Assembly (NCBI GenBank): GCA_008690995.1
Contig: VRMN01000021.1
Span: forward strand, 62,001-126,000
Origin: Porphyridium purpureum
Taxonomy: Eukaryota > Rhodophyta > Bangiophyceae > Porphyridiales > Porphyridiaceae
Direction: 5' to 3'
DNA: 64,000 bases
Part shown: positions 32,124-42,849 of the stretch, in pieces
Numbering within the stretch: position 1 is the first letter of the stretch
How the letters are laid out: every line of letters starts with the position of its first letter
Translations under genes and position numbers: made by a program
The notes under the pieces: model-generated
What the model was told of the DNA's origin: nothing
Seen by the model: only the letters and a program-made list of their open reading frames with translations
The model's database searches: none

Positions 32124-33170
32124 CATGCGACGCAAATGCGGACTCTCAGAGCGCGGAAAAAGAGCCATTTTGGCCTTCAAGGCAGCATGCGACGCTCTGC
32201 AGGGAATATCGCGTAAGATAAACCGCTCCGGTAGCGCAATTCGCCGCTTCTCAGCAGGTACTGATGCCTACAGTCTCAAGTACACTTCCACCAACCCGTC
32301 GAAGCTCACGCCGGCCGTTGTCGAAAGGATCACGAATAGTGAAAGTTTGAGCGAGCTTTTCAAAAGGCGTGACCGGTAGCCGAGGATCTGCTCCTGCGAA
32401 GGAAAAACTATTGCATCATGGACCACAGTCCGGAGCGCAATGCACCAGCAACATACCTTCCATCGTGTGGTGAATAATCTGTCTTTTGACACTCGACCGA
32501 AAGCTAGCAAGACTTGATTGTGCCAGAGCTCAAACGTCGTTTCGTGAAAAGTGAAAGAAGATTGTTTCTTCTGACGGGAAAAGGTTCGATTTCGATGTGC
32601 TCAGATGTCTTTCACGCCGCATGGTCAAATGAGGTGGACGATACTCATTCGTGCTGGTCTAATTATACTGCGGGGGAAGCATCATGATCTGGGGCAAAAT
32701 TTGAGCTGTAAACGTTTGTGTTTGCACATTGGTGAAGGCAGAGTGAGTGCAGATAGGTACGTGCGCATGTTGCAGGGCAAAGAGAAGCTTCAGAAACGCC
32801 GCGATTTAGAGAACCATGGCTTCATATGGGTGAAAGAAAATACGAAGCGGCAAACTGCTGACCAAGAAGGCAGCACTTTCGAAGCAGCCATGTCCACATT
32901 ATGGAGTGGTTTGAGTACTTTTCAGACTTCAGCATGGTTGCAAACGTCTGAGGAATACAGACCGCAAGATTATTGGGGACCAAAGGCAGTACGCGACCGT
33001 GGATCGGCTAAAGAGTGCTGTTTTTGCTGCGCAAGGCGCTGTTGAGCTGGCTAGCTTCAACATACTGCATTTGTCAGTGGAAAATCGAATGTGGAGATGT
33101 GCGCAACGTCAGCGTGCATAGGTGGGAGGCAATCCGAGTCGATTTCGCCTGCGCCTTGCTGCGCAATTGC
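32124..33170 (+). pseudogene. Tc1-type transposase relic
   Basis: The N-terminal part (ATG at 32124, stop at 32377-32379) is a paired-like helix-turn-helix: LSERGKRAILAFKAACDALQ, then ISRKINRSGSAIRRFSAG, then KLTPAVVERI. This matches the DNA-binding start of Tc1 transposases. Downstream, in shifted frames, SSDGKRFDFD near 32567 corresponds to the SDE-KF block that holds the second catalytic Asp. CGGSIMIWGKI near 32670-32703 corresponds to GGGSVMVWG. VDRLKSAVFAAQ near 33004-33039 corresponds to the C-terminal VEELK...AW region. Several stops and frame changes separate these pieces, so no active transposase is encoded. Confidence 0.7.
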
Positions 33171-33298
33171 ACGCACAAAGTTGGGGGTCCTATCCTATTT
33201 GACCATCTTTTTTGTCCTTCTTCCGTGCCCTTCTTCCGTTTCTTGTCCTTTTCATACTAAAACACTTTATTTTTAATATAAAACTCTGAAATTGAGTA

Positions 33299-33336
33299 TA
33301 AAATTGTGGGGGGTCCTATCCATTCTGGTCGCACTT
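33299..33336 (-). repeat. Right terminal inverted repeat of the Tc1/mariner element
   Basis: Read on the minus strand it begins AAGTGCGACCAGAATGGATA and continues with GGACCCCCC, matching the left end with about five differences. Confidence 0.8.
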
Positions 33337-35444
33337 TACACTAGACAAGCAGGACGCTGTACCTCAGGTGTTAATTAATGCGCGCGCTCGCGTTGGTTCA
33401 CAATGTGCGCTGGTGTTGGTGGCGCGTTGATTGGGTGCCTTGAATGGGGGCGTGCGCTTGGCGCGCTTGGGTCGTCGCGGCGCGGCGGCCGCTCGTCTCT
33501 GGATGCTTGCGCGGATGTTGGGTGTATGACAGCTCTCAGTGTCGCAGCAACGCTGAAATCTGTGTCGCCGTCTGGCGCCATTCCTCCCCGACGCGTAGGT
33601 GTCGCTCGAGCTCCACCGCAAAAAAAACAGCTTGCAGGATCGCACTTGACACGCTACAGCATCGCCTGTGTGTATGGCGTCATGATTGTCGTTGTGCGAG
33701 TGGGTCATTGGCCGCGATGCCGACAGAAGGTCTGGGTGTCGCGGGAGCGATTCGGAACAGGGCAAAGTACCGCCGACTATCGCCAGCTTCTCAGCCTGCG
33801 GGTTTACGTAGTGCCATACCGGCAGTGCATAAACAGAGCGAGCATGCAAGGCATCTACCCAAGCCGCGCATGCTATGCCGCAATGTGGCTGGGTTGGAAC
33901 GGGCCGTTAAACAAGCGCCACCCATTAGCAATGCTGCTGACTCCACCGTACATCTTGCTACACTCCTGCGGACGCATCAGCCTGGATGCGTACACCTGCA
34001 AGAGGCTCCGCATGCCGCGGCTGGGTTCTGTGCGGACCGGTATCGCGCGGCGGACGCATCGGTCGTTAGTTGAAATGCGCAAAGTGCGACCCACATTTGA
34101 ACTGAGCTTGAGGGGCTTTGGTTCAGCCTATGCGGTCGGCATGTCTTGCTGCATCTTCCAAAAGATAGCAGGCTCGTAAATATGGTCTGAACTAGCCTGG
34201 CAACTGACTGGGCAGGAGCTCTCGATTCTCGCAAACGCGCACGTGGTACCGTCAATGAAGATGCAGTCACGCGGCACAAACTGCGGTCAGTCCAGAGTGC
34301 GCTGCCCAGATTTGAGGCCGTGATGAACTATTTACCGCAGGTGACACGAGCACGCGCAAACCGTATCTCAGACTGCTGCGCGAGTCTGCGTTGAGCTGTC
34401 GCGCAACGGGCGGTTCCACATGGCTCACCAGTTGCGCGGTCACCGAGCGACGCATGTGTGAACGCCTCTCGCGGCAAGGCAAATGTTATCTGTTTCGTGC
34501 TGCATTTGCACAATGTCTGTACCGCGGCGGATCGCGTGCGCTCGCGCGCGGCCGCGTCACCTTGTGTTTGCGTCCTCGTGCAGAAATCCAGCGTCACAAC
34601 GGGCATGCGGAACGCGCCGCATCCAGCCCGCGGCGGCCGCACGTCCCCGGCGCCGAAGAACCGCAACCGCTTACGCGCACGCGCGGCGCGTGCCACTCCG
34701 CAAGCCCTCACGCCGGCCTCTCTGCATCACGCAGGCACGGCCAGACCACGCCTGCACCGCACTGTACCCGCGCTCGCTCTTCCCGCACGCTCGCTCACGG
34801 GCAGAGCGAGCGTCACCCGCCACCGCACCCGCGCGCGTGGAAGGAGCCACACGGCGCGCGCTCGACGACAAGCGCATGCTCCCTTACTCTCCTCGCGCGC
34901 CGGCAATCGAGCGTCGCGCGCACACGCCACTAGTAGAAGACACGCACTTTGTTATCAACCGACCGATGACCCGACGGATGGATGGATCGTCTTGATCGCG
35001 TGATCGGGTGATCGAGCGCTGGGATGACCGTGTGCTTGATCGCCGGCTGGCTGGAAGAAATGAATAAATCACCGCCCGCACGATCGCGTGATTGACTGCC
35101 TACTTGAATGAGTGGCTGGATGCTCGTGCGAATGACCCACTGCTTGATGACCTGCTTGATCCATCGCGTGATGGCTCGCTTGATCCGAAGCGCTCCGATC
35201 CTCCGAAAGTCGGGTGGGTGAGTTGACGCGTTGAATGATTGGTGGGTTGTGCGGGGGGCGGGCGTCCCGTTCGTGTTGCTGCTGCGTGCGTGTGTGGAAC
35301 GCGCGCGTGGCGCGTGCTGTGGCACTGCGTGGACCATGACGGACTCGATGCGGTGGCGACGCGGCGTGGCCACCCGGTGATGGCTGCTGGCACGCGGGCG
35401 TGCGTGGCGCGGCCGTGTCTCTTTCCTCCTCCCCCGGTTGCTGT

Positions 35445-35506
35445 GCACGCGCACGTGTGTGTGCGCGCGTGTGCGTGCGTGTGTGTGCGTGTGTGTGTGT
35501 GTGGCG
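35445..35506. repeat. GT/GC dinucleotide microsatellite
   Basis: An alternating purine-pyrimidine tract of GTGTGTGC and GCGCGTGT words ending in an uninterrupted GT run. Such tracts can adopt Z-DNA and are length-variable. Confidence 0.8.
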
Positions 35507-35620
35507 CCGATGCGTGTGCAGCGGCACGCAGCGCGATCGGCGTGTGCGTGTCCGTGTCCGTGGAATTGTTTGCACGCGCGCACGTGGAATCGGTGGCGGT
35601 GTGTGTGTGTGGATGCACGC

Positions 35621-35663
35621 GGTGATTCGGTGATGCGGTGATTCGGTGATGCGGTGATTCGGT
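35621..35663. repeat. 16-bp tandem repeat
   Basis: Nearly three copies of GGTGATTCGGTGATGC, itself a doubled 8-bp unit GGTGATTC/GGTGATGC. Confidence 0.8.
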
Positions 35664-35682
35664 GCAGGATATTTGCACGGCG

Positions 35683-35701
35683 GTGTGTGTGTGTGTGTGT
35701 G
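35683..35701. repeat. (GT)n microsatellite
   Basis: Nine uninterrupted GT units. Confidence 0.9.
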
Positions 35702-36016
35702 CATAGAGGCGGGGCGTGCATTGGTGGGGATAAGAGAGCAGGGACGGCGCGTGACCATGCGCGCGGGGGGAGTGGGTGTGTGTGTGTGACCGTGTGAGGG
35801 ACGGTGCGTGCTCACGAGTGGGGTGGATTGGGAAAGTGTGGCGGAAGACGAGGAGCACGGTGCGCACGTGGCGGCGAGATACAGAACAGCGCTGGTGAAT
35901 AGAGTCGCGGCGGGACGCGTTGAAGAAAGGAAGAGGAGCAAGAGAGCATTGGCGCATCAGAGCGGCTTTTTCGCGACGCGCGCGCGGCTGCCGATCTATA
36001 GGGCCAGCACGGTGAG

Positions 36017-38515
36017 ATGGCGCGCATGCGTTCGTGGGCTGGCGCCGTGGCGATCGCGCTGCTCGCGGTATGGTCGGCAAGGCACAGTGCGATCGCGCAG
36101 GAGCTCTGCCAGCTGGTCGAGCTCAGCGACCCGTGCTTGGGCGAGGGGGCGCTGGGCCTGGTTCCAGTCGCACAAGGACCGGTCGCTTGCACGCCCATCC
36201 CCGCGACATGTCTTAGTGGGTTCCCCGACTGCGCGTTGCAGCCCTGCCTGAAATACGTCGAGTCGGGCGATGCCCAGCAGATGGTGCTCGAGTACGAGGA
36301 TGTGTCGCAGGTAGCGCTGGAATTTTCTGCATTGCCTGTGGACGTTGTGGTCGATTACGGCGACGGAACGCTGGCGGTGTACGCGAGCATGGGGGCATTC
36401 GTGCACACTTACAGTGCGCAGGGCGACTATCCAGTCGTCATCTTGGGAAGCCTGAGCGGAATCAGGTTCTCGGACGGCATAGCGGCCGTGGCATCATGGG
36501 GCGAGCTCGGCCTGACCACCTTGGATGCGGCTTTCTCGGGCGTGAGTTCACTGCAGAGTCTTCCCGCCGACATTCCGCGCACCGTCACCGATCTGAGCAG
36601 CATGTTTGCGGGCTCATCTTTCAACGGAGAGATTGGCAGCTGGGATACTTCTAGCGTGACAGACATGCGTCGCATGTTCCAGTCTTCGTCGTTCAATCAG
36701 GACATCGGCGCATGGGACACATCCAGCGTGACAGACATGCGTGACATGTTTGAAGGCGCCAGCGCTTTCAGTCAAGACCTCTCTAGCTGGGATGTAAGCC
36801 AAGTCGTGTCATGTGACCTTTTTGACACGGGGGCTGCCATCAATTGTGCCTTTACCCCTGGGCCCCTGGGTCCGTGTGATGGAGGCTTAACCTGCGAGCC
36901 CGTGAAAATGGAGCTCGAGTACGCGTTCGTTTCTGAGGTCTCTTTTCGATTTTCGGCACTGCCTGTTGACGTCATGGTCGATTATGGCGATGGAACGCTG
37001 GCGGTATACACCAGCTTGGGCACATTCGTGCACACGTACGAGAATCCGGGACTATTTGTTGTTACGATCTCGGGAAGTCTCGGCGGAATCGAGATCGGCG
37101 ACGGTGTTACGCGTGTGCTTCAGTGGGGTGACCTTGGCCTGACCACCCTGCGTCGGGCTCTCCAAGGCGTTGGGTCGCTGGAGAGTGTTCCCTTTGACAT
37201 ACCGCCTGCCGTCACAGACTTGAGCTACATGTTTTGGCAGTCAAGCTTCAACGGGGAGATTGATACGTGGGACGTGTCGAGGGTGACAGATATGAACAAC
37301 ATGTTTGCGTCTTCAGGCTTCAATCGAGATATTGGCTCGTGGGACACGTCCAGCGTGACGAACATGGGCAGTATGTTCTTTGGGTCTCCGTTTAATCAGG
37401 ATATTGGTGCATGGAACACGTCCAGTGTGACAAGCATGGACTTTCTGTTCTTTGGGTCTCCCTTCAACCAGGATATTCATGCATGGGACGTATCCAGTGT
37501 GACAAGCATGTACTCCATGTTTTCGAATGCCGCTGCTTTCAACCAGGATATTTCTGGTTGGGACGTCAGCAGTGCGTCAGACATGCGCTCCATGTTTGAA
37601 AGTGCTAGTGCTTTCAATCAGGACCTTTCCAGCTGGGATGTAAGCCGAGTCCAGAGTTGTAGTGGATTCGACCTAGGAGCTCCCATGAATTGCGCGTTTG
37701 CACCCGGGCCCCTTGGTCCCTGTGATGGAGGGTTGGCTTGCGGGCTTATGGACATGGTGCTCGAGTACCCGTTTACCAGTACTGTAGCTTTGGAATTCTC
37801 CGCACCGCCTGTCGACGTTGTGGTCGATTATGGTGATGGAACCGTAACTGCGTACACGAGCGTTGGAGAAGTCGAGCATGGCTTCAACTTTATCACGGAT
37901 GGTCGCGTGGTTATCTCGGGAAGTCTGGGCGGGATAAGGTTTAAGAACGGCATCAGTTTTGTGAATGCGTGGGGCGATCTGGGCCTCACCACACTGAGTG
38001 GGGCCTTCTCTGATGTAACATCGCTGCAAAGTCTTCCCGCCGACATCCCGCACACCGTCACCGACCTGACCGGCATGTTTGCGTCGTCAAACTTTAATGG
38101 AGACATTGGCTCGTGGGACGTGTCGAGGGTGACAAGTATGGCCTTGATGTTCTCATTTTCTTCGTTTAATCGAGATATTGGCGCGTGGGACACGTCCGGC
38201 GTGACAGACATGCGCGACATGTTTCTGCTTTCTCTATTTGATAGAGATATTGGCACATGGAACACGTCCAGCGTGACAAGAATGGACTTTATGTTTTCTG
38301 AGGCATCTTTCAACCAAGACATATCTGACTGGGATGTGAGTCGTGTCACTGACATGAGTGGCATGTTTTTCCAAGCTGCGAATTTCGACCAGGATCTTTC
38401 TCAGTGGGATGTAAGCCAAGTCAGCATGTGTGGCGACTTTGACCAAGGGGCTCCCATGAATTGCGCGTTCACGGCGGGGCCCCTTGGCCCTTGCGATGGA
38501 GGGTTGACCTGCTAG
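36017..38515 (+). CDS. Secreted or surface protein with BspA-like (DUF285) repeats
   Basis: An intronless frame of 832 residues. The N-terminus ([20 protein letters not shown], then ARHSAIAQ) is a clear signal peptide with likely cleavage after about residue 28, so the protein enters the secretory route. After a Cys-rich segment there are three large units at about 89-297, 298-579 and 580-832. Each opens with a ML-LEY...[12 protein letters not shown] strand-rich, PKD-like part. Each continues with DUF285 repeats of about 23 residues ([22 protein letters not shown]) and ends with the Cys-containing signature [12 protein letters not shown]. Unit 2 has the most DUF285 copies. DUF285/BspA repeats are known from surface proteins of mycoplasmas, trichomonads and algae and often bind matrix or other cells. 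Adhesion or cell-wall function is inferred. The stop falls directly after the third [12 protein letters not shown], and a decayed fourth unit follows. Confidence 0.9.
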   Translation: MARMRSWAGAVAIALLAVWSARHSAIAQELCQLVELSDPCLGEGALGLVPVAQGPVACTPIPATCLSGFPDCALQPCLKYVESGDAQQMVLEYEDVSQVALEFSALPVDVVVDYGDGTLAVYASMGAFVHTYSAQGDYPVVILGSLSGIRFSDGIAAVASWGELGLTTLDAAFSGVSSLQSLPADIPRTVTDLSSMFAGSSFNGEIGSWDTSSVTDMRRMFQSSSFNQDIGAWDTSSVTDMRDMFEGASAFSQDLSSWDVSQVVSCDLFDTGAAINCAFTPGPLGPCDGGLTCEPVKMELEYAFVSEVSFRFSALPVDVMVDYGDGTLAVYTSLGTFVHTYENPGLFVVTISGSLGGIEIGDGVTRVLQWGDLGLTTLRRALQGVGSLESVPFDIPPAVTDLSYMFWQSSFNGEIDTWDVSRVTDMNNMFASSGFNRDIGSWDTSSVTNMGSMFFGSPFNQDIGAWNTSSVTSMDFLFFGSPFNQDIHAWDVSSVTSMYSMFSNAAAFNQDISGWDVSSASDMRSMFESASAFNQDLSSWDVSRVQSCSGFDLGAPMNCAFAPGPLGPCDGGLACGLMDMVLEYPFTSTVALEFSAPPVDVVVDYGDGTVTAYTSVGEVEHGFNFITDGRVVISGSLGGIRFKNGISFVNAWGDLGLTTLSGAFSDVTSLQSLPADIPHTVTDLTGMFASSNFNGDIGSWDVSRVTSMALMFSFSSFNRDIGAWDTSGVTDMRDMFLLSLFDRDIGTWNTSSVTRMDFMFSEASFNQDISDWDVSRVTDMSGMFFQAANFDQDLSQWDVSQVSMCGDFDQGAPMNCAFTAGPLGPCDGGLTC

Positions 38516-39260
38516 CCGATGAAAATGCTGCTCAAGCTCGAGGACGTTTCTCAGATGGTTTTGGAATCATCTGCACAGCCTGTAGACGTCGTGGTCGATT
38601 TTTTGGTGGTGGAACGATGACGGCACATACAGGCGTGCAGAAATTTGGATGCACCTGCAGTGCCCACGGAAACGATCGTGTCGTCATCCAGGGAAGCTTG
38701 GGTGGACTCAGTTTCTCGGAAGGCGTAACTCGTGTGGCTTGATGGGGCGAGATTGGTCTGACCACGTTGGATGCGGCTCTCCGTGAAGTGTGGTCACTGG
38801 AGAGTGTTCCCGCCGAAATACCGCGCACCGTCACAGGCTTGAGCAGCATGTTTGCGGGGTCGAGCTTCAACGGAGAGTTTGGCTCGTGCGACGTTTTAAG
38901 GGTAAAAGACATGAACTTTATTTTCGTCCGTTCGGCCTATTTTTTTGGTGGCCCGTGGCTCGTGGGAATTCAGCAGCGTGACCAGCATGCGCAGAACGTT
39001 AACCTCGGTCACTTCTTTCAGCAGGAGCATTCCTGATTGAGACAACAGCACTTGTGACGACAAGGAGCGTTCTGTTTGTCTGTTCTAGTTTTAAAGTAAA
39101 AGTTGGTTCGTGGGACGCATCTAGAGCGACATATATAGTCGATATTTGACGGCGCCACGTCTTTCAATTGGGGTAGGTACAAGTTTAACATTAGCGGTGA
39201 GACAAGCATGGACTTCACGTTTCAGGGCGCCATTCCTTCCATGCAGGAACTCTCATATTG
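38516..39260 (+). pseudogene. Decayed fourth unit of the BspA-like gene
   Basis: Immediately after the stop codon the sequence continues as a degraded copy of the same unit. MKMLLKLEDVSQMVLESSAQ corresponds to the unit opening. In another frame, WSLESVPAEIPRTVTGLSSM and [15 protein letters not shown] (38790-38910) correspond to the middle. Weaker DUF285 traces continue to about 39240. At least two frame changes and in-frame stops are present. The functional protein therefore probably ended later in the past, or this unit was gained and lost. No separate gene is predicted here. Confidence 0.7.
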
Positions 39261-40662
39261 GAACTCAGCACGTGTTGCGGCAAGCCATCAAGTTTGTTGT
39301 TAATTCGTCTGGCGTTTCTTTTTTGTATTGTATGTCTTCATGAGGCCAACGTACAGATACCCAGGAAATACTCTTTCCGGGGCGCATGTTGCTCAAGCGA
39401 CAGACATTGAGAAGAATCGGCGACCCACAAGTCAGCTCCGAGCCATACGTCCGCACAGCCCATGAACCTTCCAAAGCTTCCACGCACGGTCCACAACAAT
39501 GTGGTTCTGCAGTCGGTTGGGGTTGCATGTTTATACTATGGCGATGATGCTGCAGCTCGAGTCTCAGCATTCGCCCCCCACTTCCACCCGCGCAGGAGTC
39601 ACCGCGTGTGTTTGCTTATGGCGTTTCGAAGTGCATCGTCAAACGTGGCGGTTTTTGGTCTTAAAGATGAGCAACGCGTCGCTGCTTTTCACATACTAAA
39701 ATGCATTTAATTTGCTAGGAGAATAATATTCCATAAGAAAACGTACCAAAGAGCGCGACTGATTTTTACGCAAAAGAAACGTGTTTTGATATGAGAAGGG
39801 GTGAGCATATGAAAAGAGGGTAAAGGCGCTTGTGTTTGTAATGCATTGCATCGCCATCCCGAGGGAAGCGGCTCGTGAGCACCGGGTGACAACGGGAGCG
39901 ATTTGGTGCGCGCAATGCCGCGAAGCAGAAAAGACGCCGCTGGTATCAGGATGGGGTCACTGCGGCGAAACAGGTCTGGTTTGGGTTGCACGTACGCTGC
40001 TGCGGGCAGTGGGCAGGCGGGCACGCAGTGGACCGCGAGGGAGTGGGTACTAGTGGTGTGAGGCGCTTGCATATGCGTATGTACGCATGGTGCTCCAGTG
40101 ACGTCGCTGCGTTTTGCTAAAGTCTGTGGATATTGAAAGTTCCGACGCCCTGAACAAACGCTCGGCGCTCTGGCAGCCCGAGGCACTGAGCCGCTCGGCG
40201 AGAGCTCCAAGGCATGTAGGGTCGGGAAGGAACGCGTTCTGCGTCGTGGCTGTGATTAAAGTCCCGGCGTCGTGTCTGCTGCCGCTCGCTGTGCAGCGAA
40301 AACGGTTCGAGTTTGGGCGCAAAACACGTTTTGGAACGAGGTCAATCACAGAGCGCACTCGCCGGGCCCAAATGCCGTTTGTTACGTTCAGAAGCGCTGG
40401 CGGATTGGGAACGGAGCGCGCTCGCCCAGCTCGCACAGCTTGCACGCACTGCGCAGAGCCGGTAGGCTGTCCGTCTTGGCCGCGCATCGCCTGGTAAACT
40501 AGGGCGACCGGCGGGCCGCCTCGGTGCGATCCATGGCGCCGGCTCCGTTGCTAAATCATTTACTTTTGTATACCGTGCAAATGTTCTCGCGTGGTACCTC
40601 TCGAAGGCCTCACTGAGCGCCCCGCGCGCAAGAATGCTTCAACTCTGCAGACTGGAATGTGC
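39261..40662. other. Intergenic, no gene seen
   Basis: 1.4 kb with only short frames on both strands and no motif. It should contain the 3' regions of the BspA-like locus and of the minus-strand membrane protein gene at 40663. Confidence 0.45.
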
Positions 40663-42849
40663 CTAATACAAATCGCGATTACGCACGAATGAGCGAAACT
40701 GATTCAGGACAAGACCTGGGCGATGCGTGCGCTTGTATGAAATACGGTTGTTCACCTCGCCTTCGACGTATTGAATGATGGTCAAGTTGATGACGTCAAA
40801 TACATAATTATCAAAGCGGATCCACCCACAGTCGGCAAGCTCGGCTTCAACAAAAATCGGACCCGTCATGATCTGGCCGGACGGAAATTCTCGGACAATG
40901 GAGTGCTCATCGGCAAGGTCACGTCCTCGGTCAGTGATCGACCAGAATTGCTTGATCCCTTTGCCATGAAAGCAAGTCACAAAATTTGACATGTTTGTGA
41001 TCCTGATCTGGCCGTAAAGCAGCCCCGCCGACAGCGTCCGAATTCCCAGACTTTCCTCAAGAAGCGTGATGAGAATCAATATTGCGGTGAACAACGTCAC
41101 CACGTTGAGAAGGTGCGTCGTCCAATCTGAGTTTCCGAATATCGTGGTAAGGACGCTCACGGTGATGGCAAAAGTCCACATGCCCATCGCAACAGAGCGC
41201 GTCAACCAGTCGGCGGCGTAGAGTTTGTCATTATGAACCACTGTGGAACGACTTCTGAAGGGTTCGATTTTGATGCTGTCAGTATATGACGTGTCCAGTA
41301 ACACTACGCTGTCCCACACTCGGATGCGATAGGTATACTCATCACGATCATGCGTTGGTACATTGCGAAACACGGGTCTGAGCGAGACTATCACCAGCAT
41401 GGTGCTCAAGATAAGTGCAATCAACAGAGGAAAGCCAGCCTTTTCGGCTGCTGCGATGGCTGTGGAGTTGAACGTACGAAGGGGCCACATAAAATCTCTT
41501 AGCAGACCGTCAATGTTCGAGGGCTTGTTCTTCTCGGATATCTGTGATGCCAACTCTTGTACCTCCTTGTCCTCGGGATCAACATAATCCAATACCAATG
41601 CAAGAGATTCGTTCTTCCATGCATGCCAAAGAGCCTTGAGCATTTGCAAAGTTATCTCGTTGAGCTCACCGCTGATTAGAAAGGGCGCTAGCGCTTTGAA
41701 CAACGCATTGTCCAGCCGTATAATACGACTGTTTCCATAATGAGACCGAAACGCTTTACCCGAACCGATCAGATTCGTCATCGTGCCGCTGACCTTGCGT
41801 TTTGTTTGGGCCGTTTGCGGGACGAAAGTCTGCAAGCTCTTGTCGTTCTCTACATCGAATACGTTGAGCACCTTTGCACGCGGCTCGAGTTCATGATCCA
41901 TCGCGAGCTTGTAGTCACTTCGTTTCATGCCTCCATGAATCCCACCTGGCAACGGATAGAACTTGATGACGTCTTTTTCCCTGTAGTCTGCAATAGCCAA
42001 CTCGAGTTCGAAGATTTCTTTTTCGTGCGCTTTCAGAACGGCCCTCGGTGGTCTCACAGTGAAACCATTGGCAAGTGACTCTGGGTTTAGATCCTCCGCG
42101 CAACCGACGCCAACTTTGTCGATTAAACTCATGATCCTCTTCACAATACTCAAAAATCGGAACATGCGCCGAGTGAGCTCGGGCGTCTCGGACAAGAAAA
42201 GAAACTTCAGGGATGAGCGCTTGCTTCGAGTTCGATGAGAACGCAGTTGGCTGCCACGACTTTCTGGGTCATCAGCTGCGCTGGTTTGCGAATGACCGGA
42301 TCCTGCTGGTGCTACATCACGACATTGTTTATGATCGAGACACTGGACCGCTGATTCTTCGAACGCAAGTCTTCGACGACTGGTCGACTCGGCGCGACGA
42401 ACAAGATCGCGTCGTTCAAGATATTTCTCATATTTTGGGCAGTTGCACAAGTTTCCTTTTCGGCGAAAGAAACGAGCAAAGACATGGTGAGGCTGCGCAC
42501 TGGCGGCTGCGCACCGGTACTCGTCCAAATTATCATCATCATTACCCGGTTCCATGTCTAGCGAGCTTTCGGACGATATCGAGCCGTCATCCCCGTCACT
42601 TGTGCCATATCTCGCGAGTTCCAACTTGACGTGCTCTCCATCCTCTCCTCTAGCCTGGTGGCCAGAGAAGGATCCGGGAAACATTCCTGAAAAAAAAAAA
42701 GCTTCAACGGCTCCTTCCGTGGATCCGGAAGAAGGCCCACGTCGTGGACTGTGACACCTCAGGCACGTGTCTTTGCACGGGGTTGCGAAGCGCGACACAC
42801 AAAATATACGCTCCTCACCATCCGCCCGCGACGTGTGTCGCAGCCGCAC
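40663..42849 (-). CDS. Unrecognised membrane protein with about three membrane segments
   Basis: An intronless frame of 728 residues that I cannot assign to a family. The first 260 residues are hydrophilic, with an acidic stretch (SLDMEPGNDDDNLDEYRC) and a Cys/Arg-rich stretch. The start could instead be a later Met such as the one in GMFPGSF. A charged helical middle follows (HEKEIFELELAIADYREKDV). Membrane segments are likely at about 470-494 (AGFPLLIALILSTMLVIVSL), 550-569 (VAMGMWTFAITVSVLTTIF) and 578-600 (LLNVVTLFTAILILITLLEE). The C-terminal 125 residues are soluble, with beta-rich character (GQIMTGPIFVEAELADCGWI). The length of the frame, the alternation of hydrophobic blocks and the absence of a rival frame support a real gene. 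Its 5' end faces the small ORF at 43648 across 0.8 kb. Confidence 0.75.
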   Translation of the reverse strand: MRLRHTSRADGEERIFCVSRFATPCKDTCLRCHSPRRGPSSGSTEGAVEAFFFSGMFPGSFSGHQARGEDGEHVKLELARYGTSDGDDGSISSESSLDMEPGNDDDNLDEYRCAAASAQPHHVFARFFRRKGNLCNCPKYEKYLERRDLVRRAESTSRRRLAFEESAVQCLDHKQCRDVAPAGSGHSQTSAADDPESRGSQLRSHRTRSKRSSLKFLFLSETPELTRRMFRFLSIVKRIMSLIDKVGVGCAEDLNPESLANGFTVRPPRAVLKAHEKEIFELELAIADYREKDVIKFYPLPGGIHGGMKRSDYKLAMDHELEPRAKVLNVFDVENDKSLQTFVPQTAQTKRKVSGTMTNLIGSGKAFRSHYGNSRIIRLDNALFKALAPFLISGELNEITLQMLKALWHAWKNESLALVLDYVDPEDKEVQELASQISEKNKPSNIDGLLRDFMWPLRTFNSTAIAAAEKAGFPLLIALILSTMLVIVSLRPVFRNVPTHDRDEYTYRIRVWDSVVLLDTSYTDSIKIEPFRSRSTVVHNDKLYAADWLTRSVAMGMWTFAITVSVLTTIFGNSDWTTHLLNVVTLFTAILILITLLEESLGIRTLSAGLLYGQIRITNMSNFVTCFHGKGIKQFWSITDRGRDLADEHSIVREFPSGQIMTGPIFVEAELADCGWIRFDNYVFDVINLTIIQYVEGEVNNRISYKRTHRPGLVLNQFRSFVRNRDLY

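Larger units (their letters stand above)
31896..33336 (+). mobile_element. Tc1/mariner DNA transposon, decayed, with double-repeat (IR/DR) ends
   Basis: A 1,441-bp element between two TA dinucleotides (31894-31895 and 33337-33338), the target duplication of this superfamily. The terminal inverted repeats begin AAGTGCG and share GGATAGGACCCCCC. Each end has a second inner copy of the GGATAGGACC core: left at about 32017, right (inverted) at about 33186. The inner and outer copies are spaced by just over 100 bp. This is the IR/DR layout known from some Tc1-type elements such as Sleeping Beauty. The interior carries a Tc1-type transposase relic on the plus strand. Confidence 0.85.
33337..36016. 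other. Low-complexity intergenic region rich in simple repeats
   Basis: 2.7 kb with no supported gene. 33400-34970 is GC-rich with overlapping Arg/Ala-rich frames on both strands that look like compositional artefacts. About 34980-35230 is a degenerate tetranucleotide tract built from TGAT, TGAC and GATC words. 35430-35830 is G/T-rich on the plus strand, with several microsatellites listed separately. The last 200 bp before 36017 should contain the promoter of the BspA-like gene. Confidence 0.5.

Noticed and set aside
34391-35003. Overlapping Arg/Ala/His-rich ORFs on both strands
   Set aside because: Low-complexity GC-rich sequence gives open frames in most phases; no protein-like pattern.
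35440-35670. Repeat cluster considered as a CRISPR array or centromere satellite
   Set aside because: The units are simple microsatellites and an 8/16-bp tandem repeat with no unique spacers and a short total length.
34930-36080. Long His/Thr/Arg-rich minus-strand frames (263 to 326 residues)
   Set aside because: They translate GT microsatellites and tandem repeats; composition is purely repeat-driven.
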